A stretch of DNA of 64,000 nucleotides from Enterobacter sp. JUb54 (GTDB taxonomy: Bacteria; Pseudomonadota; Gammaproteobacteria; Enterobacterales; Enterobacteriaceae): assembly GCF_014298075.1 (NCBI RefSeq), contig NZ_CP060418.1:3410001-3474000 (forward strand). Reading direction: 5' to 3'. The stretch's first letter is position 1; each line of letters opens with the position of its first letter. Under the pieces are notes generated by a model that made no database searches, was not told the DNA's origin, and was given only the letters and a program-made list of their open reading frames with translations. The position numbers were made by a program, and so were the translations under genes. Of this stretch, positions 18,599 to 28,644 are shown one piece after another.

Positions 18599-19507
18599 TC
18601 AGCAGAGTCTGAGCTGTTGCAGCAAGGTTTTAAGCTGCCTTTTTTTGGTGTCGTCCAGCGCCGAGGCCGGCGGCAGCACATGCGTCGAGATCGGCCGGCC
18701 GCACAGCACCACCGCCTCTTTAATCACATTCACGAACGGCGTATCCAGCTGGTACATCTGGGGGATCTGCAGCAGCGTCTGATGATACTGAGCCGCCTGC
18801 GCCAGGTCGCCGTCGCGGAACGCCTGCAGCAGCTTCACCGACACCTGCGGGGCAAAGTTGCCGCTGGCGGAGATAGCGCCGTCCCCGCCAAGCAGCAGGG
18901 TGTTGAACAGGTGATCGTCGTAGCCGCACAGCACCGAGAAGTGCGGATGCGCGGCTTTCACCGTCTGGATCATGCTGCGCAGATGCGCCACGGAGTCGAT
19001 GGTGTCTTTGATGCCGACAATATTGCGCCGCGAGTCCGCGAGGGTTTTGACCAGCGCCGGCGTCAGATCCTGGCCGCTCAATGCCGGGAAGTTATAGAGG
19101 ATCACCGGCAGGGTGACGCTGTCGGCCACCTGCTGGAAGTAGTGGATCAGGTTCTGCTCAGAGACTTTCCAGTAGTAGGGGTTGATCACCACGATGCCGT
19201 CGGCGCCCGCCTGCTGCGCGTGCTGGCTGAGCTCAATCGTCTCCCGGGCGTTGGTGCCGCCGGTTCCAATCAGTACCGGCACCCGGCGATCCACGTGGCC
19301 GATAGCAAATGCCGCGATGGCTTTACGCTCTTCGGCGTTGAGCTGCGAGAACTCCCCGCCGCTGCCGAGAAAGAACAGGCCATCCACGCCGGCGGAGATC
19401 ATATCGTCGATCAGCGCGGCGGTGCCCTGGGGATCGAACTGGCCGTCGGCGCTAAAAATGGTGGAGACAGGGGGAATGATCCCCGAGAACTGCGCGGTTT
19501 GCTGCAT
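18599..19507 (-). CDS. yagE: 2-keto-3-deoxy-sugar-acid aldolase (YagE type)
   Basis: 302 residues, very similar to E. coli YagE, a class I aldolase of the dihydrodipicolinate-synthase family that splits 2-keto-3-deoxy acids (for xylonate: pyruvate plus glycolaldehyde). Schiff-base Lys167 (GIKDT), Tyr138 (LYNFP) and the GSGGEF pyruvate loop are in place. The ATG at 19507 follows AAGGAG. It is the first gene of the leftward module and its promoter carries a palindrome (19532-19548) likely bound by the IclR regulator. Confidence 0.93.
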   Translation of the reverse strand: MQQTAQFSGIIPPVSTIFSADGQFDPQGTAALIDDMISAGVDGLFFLGSGGEFSQLNAEERKAIAAFAIGHVDRRVPVLIGTGGTNARETIELSQHAQQAGADGIVVINPYYWKVSEQNLIHYFQQVADSVTLPVILYNFPALSGQDLTPALVKTLADSRRNIVGIKDTIDSVAHLRSMIQTVKAAHPHFSVLCGYDDHLFNTLLLGGDGAISASGNFAPQVSVKLLQAFRDGDLAQAAQYHQTLLQIPQMYQLDTPFVNVIKEAVVLCGRPISTHVLPPASALDDTKKRQLKTLLQQLRLC

Positions 19508-19531
19508 GAGATCTCCTTGCTAAATTATTTT

Positions 19532-19548
19532 GTTCTACATTATAGAAC
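19532..19548. promoter_or_regulatory. Palindromic operator overlapping the yagE promoter
   Basis: Perfect 6-bp inverted repeat GTTCTA-N5-TAGAAC, 24 bp upstream of the aldolase start. The minus strand reads TATAAT across 19539-19544, so the palindrome covers a perfect -10 box. A partial second copy (GTTCTTCTATA) follows at 19552. Size and symmetry suit an IclR-family regulator; XynR binding is inferred. Confidence 0.55.
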
Positions 19549-19682
19549 ATCGTTCTTCTATATAAGATTCATACTATGCCGCCGACAAAGGGAAGGTAAA
19601 TGGGCTGAAAGCCGGAAGTGTGCATTTTTCAAGCTGGATCACAGAATGCTGCAACGTAGATGATTTATAGCCATCAGAAACG

Positions 19683-20118
19683 CCCCGGAGGCGGCGCGTA
19701 GCGCCTGTCCGGGCTACAGGCCCCAACGGCGGTGAGCCAGTAGCCCGGTCAGCGCAGCGCCACCGGGGGAAATCGGCTCGGTCTGATTCGCGGGTTCCGT
19801 GGTTAGCCCCGGAGGCGGCGCGTGGCGCCTGTCCGGGCTACAAGCCCCCAGACGGTGGTGAGCCAGTAGCCCGGTCAGCGCAACGCCACCGGGGAGTGCG
19901 TCATCCCGGAGGCGGTGCGTAGCGCCTGTCCGGGCTACAGGTCCCAGACGGCGGTGAGCCAGTAGCCCGGTCAGCGCAGCGCCACCGGGGGAAAACCGGC
20001 TCGGTCTGATTCGCGGGTTCCGTGGTAAGCCCCGGAGGCGGCGCGTAGCGCCTGTCCGGGCTACAGGGCCCCAGACGGCGGTGAGCTGGTAGCCCGGTCA
20101 GCGCAGCGCCACCGGGGG
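19683..20118. repeat. Second REP array, four units with a shared spacer
   Basis: Four copies begin near 19683, 19806, 19904 and 20029 (intervals about 124, 98, 125 bp). Each pairs CCGGAGGCGGCGCGTAGCGC with CTGTCCGGGCTAC and the opposed TAGCCCGGTCAGCGCAGCGC with CACCGGGG. A ~34-base spacer (GGCTCGGTCTGATTCGCGGG core) follows three of the four units, so the copied unit is larger than a simple REP pair. It lies between the ends of the xylonate and inositol modules; no gene is seen. Confidence 0.9.
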
Positions 20119-20168
20119 AAATCGGCTCGGTCTGATTCGCGGGTATTGTGGTGATAAGCGTGAAGGGG

Positions 20169-20200
20169 AAAAAAAGCAGGCCACAGCGGGGTGTGGCCTG
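20169..20200 (-). terminator. Terminator after iolE
   Basis: Minus strand: CAGGCCACA, loop, TGTGGCCTG, C, seven T. Strong intrinsic terminator 16 bases beyond the iolE stop. Confidence 0.9.
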
Positions 20201-20215
20201 AAAATGGATCAACGA

Positions 20216-21115
20216 TTAGATTCCTGCGGTTTCACGAATGTACTGTCGTGCCTTCAGCGCATATTCGAACGGGTTCGCCAGCGCCGGGTCCTGCTCGGCT
20301 TCCACCACCATCCAGCCGCGGTAGCCAAAATCATCCAGCAGTTTAAATACCGGACGGAAGTCGATCACCCCGTCGCCGGGCACGGTGAAGGTGCCTTTTT
20401 TCACCCCATCAAGGAATGACAGCCCTTCACGACGCACCTGCTCAATCACCGCCGGGCGTACATCTTTCAGGTGCACGTGGTTGATGCGCGGCAGGTATTT
20501 CTCGAGGATCGCCAGCATCGGCGCTTCGCCACCTTCGGAATACCAGGCATGACCGGTGTCGTACAGCAGGAACACCTTGTCATCCACCAGCGACATAAAC
20601 TTGTCGATCTCTTCCGTGGTCTGAATACCGGTTCCCATATGGTGGTGCAGACAGACCTGCATTCCCTTCTCAGCGGCCAGACGCCCCAGGGTGTTGTAGC
20701 CCTCGGCAACCCGCTGCCACTCTTCTTCGCTGAAGCAAGGTTTAACCTCTCCCAGAATCGGCTTTTCCAGCCCCTGAATACTGCCGCTTTGCTCGGAGCA
20801 GCCAATCACCTTCGCCCCCATCGCATGAAGGAAGTTCATGTGATTCACAAACTCGTCGATGGTCTTTTCCCGCTGCCCGTTGGCAAAAAAGGTGCTGAAC
20901 CAGGCATTGCAGATCTGGATACCGCGCAGATCGAGCATCGGCTTCAGAACCGCCGGATCGCGCGGATATTTGCTGCCCACTTCACTTCCGCTAAACCCGG
21001 CCAGCGCCATTTCACTGACCGTCTGCTGGAAGGTATTTTCGCTGCCCAGCTCGGGCATATCGTCGTTAGTCCAGCCAATCGGGGCAATCGCCAGTTTCAC
21101 ATTATCTTTGTTCAT
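20216..21115 (-). CDS. iolE: Myo-inosose-2 dehydratase IolE
   Basis: 299 residues, TIM-barrel protein that removes water from scyllo-inosose (2-keto-myo-inositol) in the second step of inositol breakdown. The N-terminus [15 protein letters not shown] and the metal-binding stretches LHHHMGT, YDTGHAW, HVHLKDV and EAEQDP are typical. Two ATGs lie six bases apart; the second (21115) is correctly spaced from AGGAG, the first is only one base away. Last gene of a leftward iolD-iolG-iolH-iolE operon with short gaps. Confidence 0.93.
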   Translation of the reverse strand: MNKDNVKLAIAPIGWTNDDMPELGSENTFQQTVSEMALAGFSGSEVGSKYPRDPAVLKPMLDLRGIQICNAWFSTFFANGQREKTIDEFVNHMNFLHAMGAKVIGCSEQSGSIQGLEKPILGEVKPCFSEEEWQRVAEGYNTLGRLAAEKGMQVCLHHHMGTGIQTTEEIDKFMSLVDDKVFLLYDTGHAWYSEGGEAPMLAILEKYLPRINHVHLKDVRPAVIEQVRREGLSFLDGVKKGTFTVPGDGVIDFRPVFKLLDDFGYRGWMVVEAEQDPALANPFEYALKARQYIRETAGI

Positions 21116-21138
21116 TTCCATGCTCCTGCTGCCGCGTC

Positions 21139-22023
21139 TTAACGACGCAGCAATTCACGTTCGATGAGTTCACGGGTTTCCACCGCCTGGTATTTCATCT
21201 TCTCCGGGTAGCCAAACAGCGACGCGGCAACAATCGGCGGGCCGCCGACTTTGAAGGTCTGTTCAGCAAAGTTCATCTCGCGCAGGGTGCGGAACAGCGC
21301 GTCAAAATCAACGTCGCCTTCGCCCACGCCAACATGTTGATGAACCGCAGCATCCACGCCCGGTGGATTGACGATATAGCGGCAGTGCCGGGTATGATTT
21401 CGGGTGTCAGCAATCAGCACGTGGGAGAGATCGTTGCCGGCATAACGCAACATTTTCTCCACCTCCCCTTTCCCTTTGTCATAAAAGAAAGTGTGCGGAA
21501 CGCTGTAAACGTACTTCACATTCTCGCTGCGGAACGATTTCACAATATCGACGGTTTCATTGTGCTCTTCACAGAAGTCCCACGGATGGGCCTGGATCTC
21601 CAGCCGGATACCTTCGCGTTCAATCACAGGCAGCAGCTCATCCATCGAGCGATAGAACATCTCTTCACAGATTTCCGGCTGATTCGGATCGCCGGAAAAT
21701 TCGGTGTTGATCACCTGCACGCCCATTTCCACCGCCACTTCGATCAACCGTTTCCAGTTTTTTACCGCCGCCTGACGGCGCTGTTCGTCCGGACCGGACC
21801 AGCGGTAAACGCAGATAAACGAGGAGATCTCCACGCCGTTGTCGCGCAGCGCCTGCTTATATTCGGCGATGGTTTCGCGGCTGGCACGCGGGTGCTTGTA
21901 GAACGGGTTAATCTGCGGATGGGGCGACTGCTCAATGTACTGATAGCCCCACTCCGCGACCTGCTGGACCATACGGGTAATCCCGAGATCCCGAATCACA
22001 TCAACGTCGAAAGCAATTTTCAT
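21139..22023 (-). CDS. iolH: Sugar-phosphate isomerase/epimerase family protein (IolH-like)
   Basis: 294 residues, AP-endonuclease-2-like TIM barrel ([14 protein letters not shown] start; metal-type residues in [17 protein letters not shown] and [10 protein letters not shown]). Such proteins occur in many inositol clusters under the names IolH or IolI and are thought to isomerise or epimerise pathway intermediates; the precise reaction is not settled. It lies between iolG and iolE with short gaps and shares their promoter. The IolH name is by general resemblance and position. Confidence 0.65.
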   Translation of the reverse strand: MKIAFDVDVIRDLGITRMVQQVAEWGYQYIEQSPHPQINPFYKHPRASRETIAEYKQALRDNGVEISSFICVYRWSGPDEQRRQAAVKNWKRLIEVAVEMGVQVINTEFSGDPNQPEICEEMFYRSMDELLPVIEREGIRLEIQAHPWDFCEEHNETVDIVKSFRSENVKYVYSVPHTFFYDKGKGEVEKMLRYAGNDLSHVLIADTRNHTRHCRYIVNPPGVDAAVHQHVGVGEGDVDFDALFRTLREMNFAEQTFKVGGPPIVAASLFGYPEKMKYQAVETRELIERELLRR

Positions 22024-22065
22024 CGTCGTTACCTGTTCAAAGACGTTCCGAAAACGAGAAAGCGA

Positions 22066-23079
22066 TTAGCGCTGGTAGAACGCCGGGCACTCAGGCAACG
22101 CGACCGCTACCGGCCCGCTGTTCTCCTGGGCCTGCATGCAGGCATCGGCCGCCACCGAGGCCGCATAGCCGTCCCACGCCGAAGGCCCCTGCAGCTGACC
22201 GGCCTTCACGTCATTGATAAAGGCCTGCAGTTCCACGTCGTAGGCTTTAATAAAGCGGTCTTTCCAGTCGACGAGAATGGCGGTCGACAGGTTGGCGCTC
22301 TTACGCATCTGTACCGCTGACGGCTCCGGCAGACGGGCAATACCCGTTTCACCAACCACTTCACACTGGATGTCGTAGCCGTACTGGCAGTTCACAAACA
22401 CTTCAACATCGATCAGGGTGCCTTTGCGCGTTTCGAACGAGACAATCTGCGGGTCTCTCAGACGCGGGTGGGTATGGGACGTGGAGCGCGGGAAGCGCAC
22501 CTGTACCGACAGATAGTCGTCATCCAGCAGCCAGCGCAGCACGTCCAGCTCGTGGATCAGGGTGTTGGTGATCGCCATATCGGTGGTGTAATTCTCGCCC
22601 ACCGACTGGTTACGGTGCGCGCAGCGCAGCATCAGCGGTGCGCCGATATCGCCATCATCAATGACTTTTTTCAGCGCCAGATAGCCTTCATCATAAGGAC
22701 GCATAAAGCCCACCTGCACCAGGCGGCGGCCCGCTTTCATTTCAGCGTCAACGATGCGGCGGCAGCCTTCCGCGCTCATCGCCAGCGGCTTCTCACAGAA
22801 GACCGGTTTGCCGGCGGCGATCGCCGCGAGGGTATACTCTTCGTGCGTCGGGTCCCAGGAGGTCACCAGGATCGCATCGACATCGCTGGCGTTAATCACG
22901 TCATGACCGTCGGTGTAGATCTCCACCTGTACTCCCGGCAACGCCACTGCCGCACGCGCGCTTTCTGCATTAATGTCCGACACCGCCACCACGGTGGCAC
23001 CCTGTAAGACCTGGGTGCAACGACGGATATGTTCTTTACCGATGGCGCCAGCGCCGATGACACCTAATTTGAGTGACAT
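22066..23079 (-). CDS. iolG: Myo-inositol 2-dehydrogenase IolG
   Basis: 337 residues, NAD-dependent Gfo/Idh/MocA oxidoreductase that oxidises myo-inositol to scyllo-inosose, the first step of the pathway. The Rossmann motif [12 protein letters not shown] (residues 6-17) and the catalytic EKP signature at 96-98 are present, along with the [10 protein letters not shown] helix that carries the active-site Asp/His pair. Second gene of the leftward operon, 47 bp after iolD. Confidence 0.94.
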   Translation of the reverse strand: MSLKLGVIGAGAIGKEHIRRCTQVLQGATVVAVSDINAESARAAVALPGVQVEIYTDGHDVINASDVDAILVTSWDPTHEEYTLAAIAAGKPVFCEKPLAMSAEGCRRIVDAEMKAGRRLVQVGFMRPYDEGYLALKKVIDDGDIGAPLMLRCAHRNQSVGENYTTDMAITNTLIHELDVLRWLLDDDYLSVQVRFPRSTSHTHPRLRDPQIVSFETRKGTLIDVEVFVNCQYGYDIQCEVVGETGIARLPEPSAVQMRKSANLSTAILVDWKDRFIKAYDVELQAFINDVKAGQLQGPSAWDGYAASVAADACMQAQENSGPVAVALPECPAFYQR

Positions 23080-23126
23080 AGTGGTTTTCTCCGTGATTCT
23101 GTAGGGTTCAAGGTAAGCGTTATAGG

Positions 23127-25067
23127 TTAGTAATCTCGCGCCTCGGCGCGTTTTTCATTAATCATTTCAGCCACTTTGCGAATACGTTCGGACAATGCCG
23201 TCTGGGCGATACCGACGTTCCACCAGCTGCCGTACGAGTGCACCATGGTTTTCGGCAGCACTTTAATATCAATCAGGGTACTGACCGTTTCGCGGCGCGC
23301 GGCATCCAGCGCGTGGCGCAGTTCATCCAGCGTGGTGACGCGCCAGGTTTTGCAGCCGTAGCCTGCCGCGATGGTGGCGAAATCGATCGGGATCAGCCCG
23401 CCCTGTAGCTGCCCGGTCTGCGCCGAGCGATAGCGGAATTCGGTGCCGAAGCTGCCCATACCGTGGCCAATCTGCAGGTTATTGATGCAGCCGTTGGCCA
23501 TGTTATCGAGCAGCACCACGTTGATCTTCGCCCCTTCCTGTAAGGAGGTGACCAGCTCGGAGTGCAGCATCATGAAAGAGCCGTCGCCGACCAGCGAGTA
23601 CACTTCCGTTTGCGGCTGCGCCAGCTTGACGCCGAGCGCGGCGTTCACCTCATAACCCATACACGAATAGCCGTACTCCACGTGATAGGTGTTGGTGGCC
23701 CGGTTGCGCCACACTCGTTGTAAATCGCCGGGCAGGCTGCCCGCCGCCGCCACAATCACGGCCTCTGCCGGCAGCGTCTCATTGAGCACTCCCAGCACGC
23801 TGCTCTGGGTCAGCGTGGAATCGGTAATCTGGCGAAATTCGCGATAGACCGCCTCGCGATCGAGACGATCGTCGACTTCCGGCACAAACCCACTCTCCTG
23901 CCACTGCGCCTGATAAACGCGCTGCGTCTCTTTCAACTGGCTGCTCTGAACGCTGGCGATCTGCGCGCCCCATCCGGCCTGCCAGTCGGCGTCAGCCAGC
24001 GCATCGTCCAGCGCGGTGAGCGCTTCACGGGCATCGGCCAGCAGCGGAATACCGTCGAGCTTCCAGGCATCGAAGTTGCTGACGTTGACGTTCAGATAAC
24101 GCACGTTGGGGTGCTGGAAAAGCCATTTTGAAGAGGTGGTGAAATCACTAAAGCGGGTGCCGATGCCGATGACTAAATCGGCCTCTTTCGCCAGCAGGTT
24201 GGCGGCCAGGCAGCCGGTCTCCCCGACGCCGCCGACGTTCAGCGGATGGGATGACACCACCGTGCCTTTTCCGGCCTGGGTTTCGGCAAACGGAATCTGG
24301 TAATGCTCGGCAAAGCGGGACAGCGCGTCACCGGCACCAGCGTATTTCACCCCGCCGCCGCAGATAATCAGCGGCTTGCGGCTGGCTTTGATGGCGGCGA
24401 TGGCGTCCGCCAGATGCGCCGCGCTAACCGGGCGACGATCGAGTCGGTGCACGCGCCGCGCGAAGAAGGTTTCCGGGTAATCCCAGGCTTCGCCCTGGAC
24501 GTCCTGCGGCAGGCACAGCGTCACCGCGCCGGTTTCCGCCGGGTCGGTGAGGACGCGCATGGCGTTAATGCAGGCGCTCATCAGCTGTTCCGGGCGCGTA
24601 ATGCGGTCCCAGTATTTGCTGACCGCCCGGAAGGCGTCATTGGTGCTGATGCTCAGGTCGTAGCTCTGCTCAACCTGTTGCAGAACCGGGTCCGGCTGGC
24701 GGGTGGCAAAGACGTCGCCGGGCAGCAGCAGCAGCGGGATCCGGTTGGCGGTTGCCGTCGCGGCGGCGGTAAGCATATTCGCCGCACCGGGGCCAACGGA
24801 CGCGGTACAGGCGATAATCTGGCGACGCAGAGACTGGCGGGCAAAACCGGTGGCGGCATGCGCCATGCCCTGTTCGTTACGCCCCTGGAAAACCCGCATC
24901 TCACCGCTGTCTTGTTCCAGTGCCTGGCCTAACCCCAGCACATTGCCGTGACCAAAGATGGCAAAAATCCCTTTAACAAATTTATGCTCTACGCCATCCA
25001 CTTCCAGATACTGGTTATCAAGGAACTTCACCAGCGCCTGCGCCATTGTCAGCCTCAGTTTGCCCAT
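23127..25067 (-). CDS. iolD: 3D-(3,5/4)-trihydroxycyclohexane-1,2-dione hydrolase IolD
   Basis: 646 residues, thiamine-diphosphate enzyme that opens the ring of the IolE product to 5-deoxy-glucuronate. Acetolactate-synthase-like layout: PYR domain (residues ~10-200, with the [12 protein letters not shown] loop), central domain, and PP domain with [12 protein letters not shown] leading to the Asn of LLDNMANG. The ATG at 25067 lies nine bases after AAGGA; a TTG three codons earlier is less likely. First gene of the iolDGHE operon, reading away from iolC. Confidence 0.93.
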   Translation of the reverse strand: MGKLRLTMAQALVKFLDNQYLEVDGVEHKFVKGIFAIFGHGNVLGLGQALEQDSGEMRVFQGRNEQGMAHAATGFARQSLRRQIIACTASVGPGAANMLTAAATATANRIPLLLLPGDVFATRQPDPVLQQVEQSYDLSISTNDAFRAVSKYWDRITRPEQLMSACINAMRVLTDPAETGAVTLCLPQDVQGEAWDYPETFFARRVHRLDRRPVSAAHLADAIAAIKASRKPLIICGGGVKYAGAGDALSRFAEHYQIPFAETQAGKGTVVSSHPLNVGGVGETGCLAANLLAKEADLVIGIGTRFSDFTTSSKWLFQHPNVRYLNVNVSNFDAWKLDGIPLLADAREALTALDDALADADWQAGWGAQIASVQSSQLKETQRVYQAQWQESGFVPEVDDRLDREAVYREFRQITDSTLTQSSVLGVLNETLPAEAVIVAAAGSLPGDLQRVWRNRATNTYHVEYGYSCMGYEVNAALGVKLAQPQTEVYSLVGDGSFMMLHSELVTSLQEGAKINVVLLDNMANGCINNLQIGHGMGSFGTEFRYRSAQTGQLQGGLIPIDFATIAAGYGCKTWRVTTLDELRHALDAARRETVSTLIDIKVLPKTMVHSYGSWWNVGIAQTALSERIRKVAEMINEKRAEARDY

Positions 25068-25594
25068 CTTGCACAATCCTTATTGTTCAGCTTTTGTCTG
25101 TGGGTTCGCCGCGTTTCCCGCGCCGCACGGTTTGCACGGTTGTTGGGAGATCGTTAACGTCCACTGGAATACTTTTGGATTATAGGCAAACATTTTTTTC
25201 ATTAAATAGGAATACAGAAAAAACATTTCATTTTGCGAGAGGGATCAAACTCTCTCTGCGTTTCAGCCGTTTCACCGGCCGTCGCTCCCCCTTCAGCGGC
25301 CTTGCCAGGCGGCCTGCCACGCCAATATCCTGTTAAAAATCAGACATAAAGCGTTCTCTCATCAGACCACCCACCTGCTGACGCCGTGACCACCGGCGAT
25401 CCGTTGCTGAACGCGGGCTGGCGCGGCAGAGTGGTAGATCCTTCACACTTTTGGTTTTTTAATTTCGAACAAGTTTGCAAATGAAATATTTATTTCTCAA
25501 ACTAAGAACAACCGTTCACCCTCAGGCTGTTTGTGGAGACCTTGTCGGTATCCGACCCCTCCGTACAGCAGATATGCAAAAGGAAATCCTAGCT
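25068..25594. promoter_or_regulatory. Divergent iolD / iolC promoter region with IolR-like sites
   Basis: No gene is seen in this 527-bp gap. The element TGAAATATTTATTTCT at 25482-25497 is a near-perfect copy of the motif TGAAAT-N4-ATTTCA found elsewhere in the cluster; an ATTTCA half-site lies at 25225-25230 on the iolD side. These are probably IolR operators controlling both operons. Confidence 0.55.
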
Positions 25595-27508
25595 ATGAAT
25601 GCAGCAGTAAAGCGGCTCGACGTCATCTGTATTGGCCGGGTGGCTGTCGACCTCTATGCCCAGCAGATTGGTGCAAGGCTAGAAGATGTTGCCAGTTTCT
25701 CTAAATATCTGGGCGGGTCTTCCGGTAATGTCGCCTATGGCACCGCCATTCAGGGGTTAAAATCCGCCATGCTGGCGCGCGTAGGTGATGAGCACAATGG
25801 TCGTTTTTTGCGTGAAACGCTCAGCCGGGCCGGGGTTGATACCGAATACCTGATCACCGATAAACAGCGCCTTACCGCGCTGGTAATGCTGGGAATTAAA
25901 GACCAGGAGACCTTCCCGCTCATTTTTTACCGTGATAATTGCGCCGACATGGCGCTGGCGCCTGAGGATATTCATGAGGAGTACATTGCCTCTTCCCGCG
26001 CGCTGGCGGTGACCGGCACCCATCTTTCGCACGCCAATACCCGTGCCGCCGTGCTGAAAGCGCTGGAATACGCCCGTCGCCACGGTCTGCGCACCGCGCT
26101 GGATATCGATTACCGCCCGGTGCTGTGGGGGCTGACCTCGCTGGGGGACGGTGAAACGCGTTTCATTGAATCCGATCCGGTCACCAGTCAGCTGCAGGAA
26201 GTGCTACATCTGTTCGATTTAGTGGTCGGTACAGAAGAAGAGTTTCATATTGCCGGGGGCAGTACCGATACCCTGACGGCGCTGAAAAACGTCCGCCACG
26301 CCACCAACGCCACCCTGGTGTGCAAACGCGGTCCGATGGGCTGCGTGGTGCTGGAAGGCGATATTCCCGATAGCTGGGACAGCGTGCCGCTCCAGCAGGG
26401 CGTGCGGGTTGAGGTGCTCAACGTGCTGGGCGCCGGGGATGCATTTATGTCCGGTCTGCTGCGCGGCTGGCTGAATGATGAAGGCTGGGAGCAGGCCTGC
26501 CGCTATGCAAACGCCTGCGGTGCGCTGGTGGTTTCACGCCACGGTTGCGCGCCGGCGATGCCGACTAAAGTCGAGCTGGATGACTATCTGCAACGCGCGG
26601 AATCGGTGCCGCGTCCGGACACCGATGCACGTCTGAACCACCTGCACCGGGTTACCAGCCGCCGTCAGGCGTGGCCGGAACTGTGTATTTTTGCCTTTGA
26701 TCATCGCAAGCAGCTGGCGGATCTGGCCCGGGAAACCGGACGAGATGAGTCCTGTATTTCCCCGCTCAAACTCCTGCTGTTATCCGCCGCCGAAGCCGCG
26801 GCGCAGGAAGCCGGGCTTGACCAGCGCAGCGGGATCCTCGCTGACGGCACCTACGGTCAGCGGGCGCTGAACGCCATTACCGGTAAAGGGTGGTGGATTG
26901 GCCGTCCTATCGAACTGCCGGGATCTCGCCCGCTGCGCCTTGAACACGGCAGCATCGGGTCTCAGCTGATCGACTGGCCGCTGGAACAGGTGGTGAAATG
27001 CCTGGTGTTCTATCACCCGGCGGACCCGGCCTCGCTGCGGGCGGAACAGGATGCGCTGCTGCTGGAAGTCTGGCAGGCCTGCAACAAGTCCGGGCATGAA
27101 CTGCTGCTGGAAGTGATCCTCCCGGAAAACGGCCCGGAAAAAGACGAGCGTCATTACTACACCATGCTGGAACATTTTTATCAGCTCGGCATTCAGCCGG
27201 ACTGGTGGAAGCTGCCGCCGCTTTCCAGCGCCTGCTGGGAGCAGATCAGCGCGCTGATCGCCCGGGAAGACAGCTGGTGTCGTGGGATCCTGCTGCTCGG
27301 CCTGGATGCGCCACCGGACCGCCTGCGCGCCGGTTTTGCCGAGGCTGCCAGCCATCCGATCATCAAAGGGTTTGCCGTCGGCCGCACCATCTTTGGTCAG
27401 CCTTCGCGCCGCTGGATGCAGGGTGAGCTGAGCGATGAGGCGCTGATCGACGAAGTGAAACGTAACTATCTGACGCTTATCGGCTACTGGCGCGAAGCCC
27501 GCGGCTAA
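25595..27508 (+). CDS. iolC: IolC: 5-dehydro-2-deoxygluconokinase fused to a DUF2090 aldolase-like domain
   Basis: 637 residues, two fused parts. Residues ~1-325 are a PfkB-family kinase with GGSSGNVAYG near the N-terminus and the catalytic signature NVLGAGDAFMSG; it phosphorylates 2-deoxy-5-keto-gluconate. Residues ~345-637 are a DUF2090 domain (ELCIFAFDHRKQLADL start) related to class I aldolases, proposed to split the phosphorylated product. The fusion is known in enterobacterial iol clusters and explains the absence of a separate iolJ here. I chose the ATG at 25595 (MNAAVKRLD) behind AGGA; an ATG at 25574 lacks a ribosome site. Confidence 0.92.
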   Translation: MNAAVKRLDVICIGRVAVDLYAQQIGARLEDVASFSKYLGGSSGNVAYGTAIQGLKSAMLARVGDEHNGRFLRETLSRAGVDTEYLITDKQRLTALVMLGIKDQETFPLIFYRDNCADMALAPEDIHEEYIASSRALAVTGTHLSHANTRAAVLKALEYARRHGLRTALDIDYRPVLWGLTSLGDGETRFIESDPVTSQLQEVLHLFDLVVGTEEEFHIAGGSTDTLTALKNVRHATNATLVCKRGPMGCVVLEGDIPDSWDSVPLQQGVRVEVLNVLGAGDAFMSGLLRGWLNDEGWEQACRYANACGALVVSRHGCAPAMPTKVELDDYLQRAESVPRPDTDARLNHLHRVTSRRQAWPELCIFAFDHRKQLADLARETGRDESCISPLKLLLLSAAEAAAQEAGLDQRSGILADGTYGQRALNAITGKGWWIGRPIELPGSRPLRLEHGSIGSQLIDWPLEQVVKCLVFYHPADPASLRAEQDALLLEVWQACNKSGHELLLEVILPENGPEKDERHYYTMLEHFYQLGIQPDWWKLPPLSSACWEQISALIAREDSWCRGILLLGLDAPPDRLRAGFAEAASHPIIKGFAVGRTIFGQPSRRWMQGELSDEALIDEVKRNYLTLIGYWREARG

Positions 27509-27522
27509 CGCTGATCCCACCG

Positions 27523-27548
27523 GCCCGCCCACTTCGGGCGGGCTTTTT
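27523..27548 (+). terminator. iolC terminator
   Basis: GCCCGCC, short loop, GGCGGGC, TTTTT, 14 bases after the stop of iolC. Confidence 0.9.
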
Positions 27549-27560
27549 GCTGTTTGTTCG

Positions 27561-27581
27561 TGAAATGAATCGCGTATTTCA
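27561..27581. promoter_or_regulatory. Putative IolR site upstream of iolR
   Basis: TGAAAT and ATTTCA arms separated by nine bases; the same half-sites appear with a 4-base spacer at two other iol promoters. Lies 76 bp before the iolR start, suggesting autoregulation. Confidence 0.5.
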
Positions 27582-27656
27582 TCGCAATAAATGAAAAATT
27601 CGCTTCATTTGGTACACTGGAAGTTATATTCCTTTCATTTTATCAGAGCGCAATCT

Positions 27657-28517
27657 ATGGCCAATAATCCGACCCAACTGACCATCCTGCAGGATGAAAT
27701 TCGGCGTCGCTACGATACCTTAAGCAAACGCTTAAAGCAGGTGGCACGCTATATTCTGGATAACAGCAATAGCGTCGCGTTCGATACCGTCGCGTCCATT
27801 GCTCAGCAGGCGGATGTCCCGCCGTCAACGTTGATCCGTTTCGCTAATGCGTTCGGCTTCAGCGGCTTTAACGAAATGAAGCAGATGTTCCGCCAGCATC
27901 TGATGGAAGAGACCGCCAACTATACCGAGCGCGCTCGCCTGTTCCGTCAGACCACCAACGATGAAACCTCCCCGCCGGAAACGCCGACGGAAATCCTCAA
28001 TATGTTTACCATGGTGAACACCCAGGCGCTGCAGCAGCTGGCGATGCAGACCTCCGGGGACGATCTTGAGCGGGCGGTGGCCCTGCTGGCGGAAGCCGAG
28101 AACATTTATGTGATTGGCCTGCGCCGCTCCTTTAGCGTCGCTTCCTATCTGACCTATGCGCTGCGCCACCTTGATCGTAAGGCCTTCCTGATCGACGGCC
28201 TTGGCGGGATGTTCACCGAACAGCTGAGCCTGGTGGGACCGAAGGACGTTGTGATTGCCGTCAGCTTCTCGCCGTATGCCCGCGAAGTGGTTGAGCTGGT
28301 GGAGCTGGGCGCCCAGCGTAAAGCCCGGCAAATCGCCATTACCGACAGCCAGGTCAGCCCGCTCGCGGCCTTCAGCGATGTCTGTTTCGTGGTGCGTGAA
28401 GCGCAGGTGGACGGTTTCCGCTCGCAGGTCGCTTCCCTGTGCCTGGCTCAGACCCTCGCCGTGTCGCTGGCGCTGAACAGCAGCAAAGAGCCTCAGGCTC
28501 AGCAGAACCTCGCCTGA
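27657..28517 (+). CDS. iolR: RpiR-family regulator IolR
   Basis: 286 residues. N-terminal RpiR helix-turn-helix (LPSTLIRFANAFGF-like segment PPSTLIRFANAFGFSGFNEMKQ near residues 50-75) and C-terminal SIS sugar-phosphate-binding domain (~125-260, IYVIGLRRSFSVASYL). In Salmonella an RpiR-type IolR represses the inositol genes until a pathway intermediate binds. The frame is open 22 codons further upstream, but the ATG at 27657 (MANNPTQL) gives the family length. It sits centrally among the iol units, between iolC and iolB. Confidence 0.88.
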   Translation: MANNPTQLTILQDEIRRRYDTLSKRLKQVARYILDNSNSVAFDTVASIAQQADVPPSTLIRFANAFGFSGFNEMKQMFRQHLMEETANYTERARLFRQTTNDETSPPETPTEILNMFTMVNTQALQQLAMQTSGDDLERAVALLAEAENIYVIGLRRSFSVASYLTYALRHLDRKAFLIDGLGGMFTEQLSLVGPKDVVIAVSFSPYAREVVELVELGAQRKARQIAITDSQVSPLAAFSDVCFVVREAQVDGFRSQVASLCLAQTLAVSLALNSSKEPQAQQNLA

Positions 28518-28523
28518 CCTGCC

Positions 28524-28560
28524 CTCCCGGATGGCGGCGCACGCGCCTTATCCGGGCTAC
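28524..28560. repeat. Single REP palindrome
   Basis: CCCGGATGGCGGCGC followed by GCGCC and TCCGGGCTAC, an imperfect REP hairpin just after the iolR stop. Confidence 0.75.
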
Positions 28561-28582
28561 AGCACATCCGGTTGCCCCAGAC

Positions 28583-28618
28583 AAAAAAGGCCGCTAAACC
28601 AGGTTTAGCGGCCTTTTT
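28583..28618. terminator. Bidirectional terminator between iolR and iolB
   Basis: Six A, GGCCGCTAAACC, AGG-type loop, GGTTTAGCGGCC, five T. Works on both strands and separates the convergent iolR and iolA-iolB transcripts. Confidence 0.93.
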
Positions 28619-28644
28619 ACATCCATGTTTACTTCTATGTTGCG

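Noticed and set aside
25475-25594. Longer IolC start at 25475
   Set aside because: It would add 40 residues over the promoter and an operator-like palindrome, with no ribosome site; the kinase domain begins just after the ATG at 25595.
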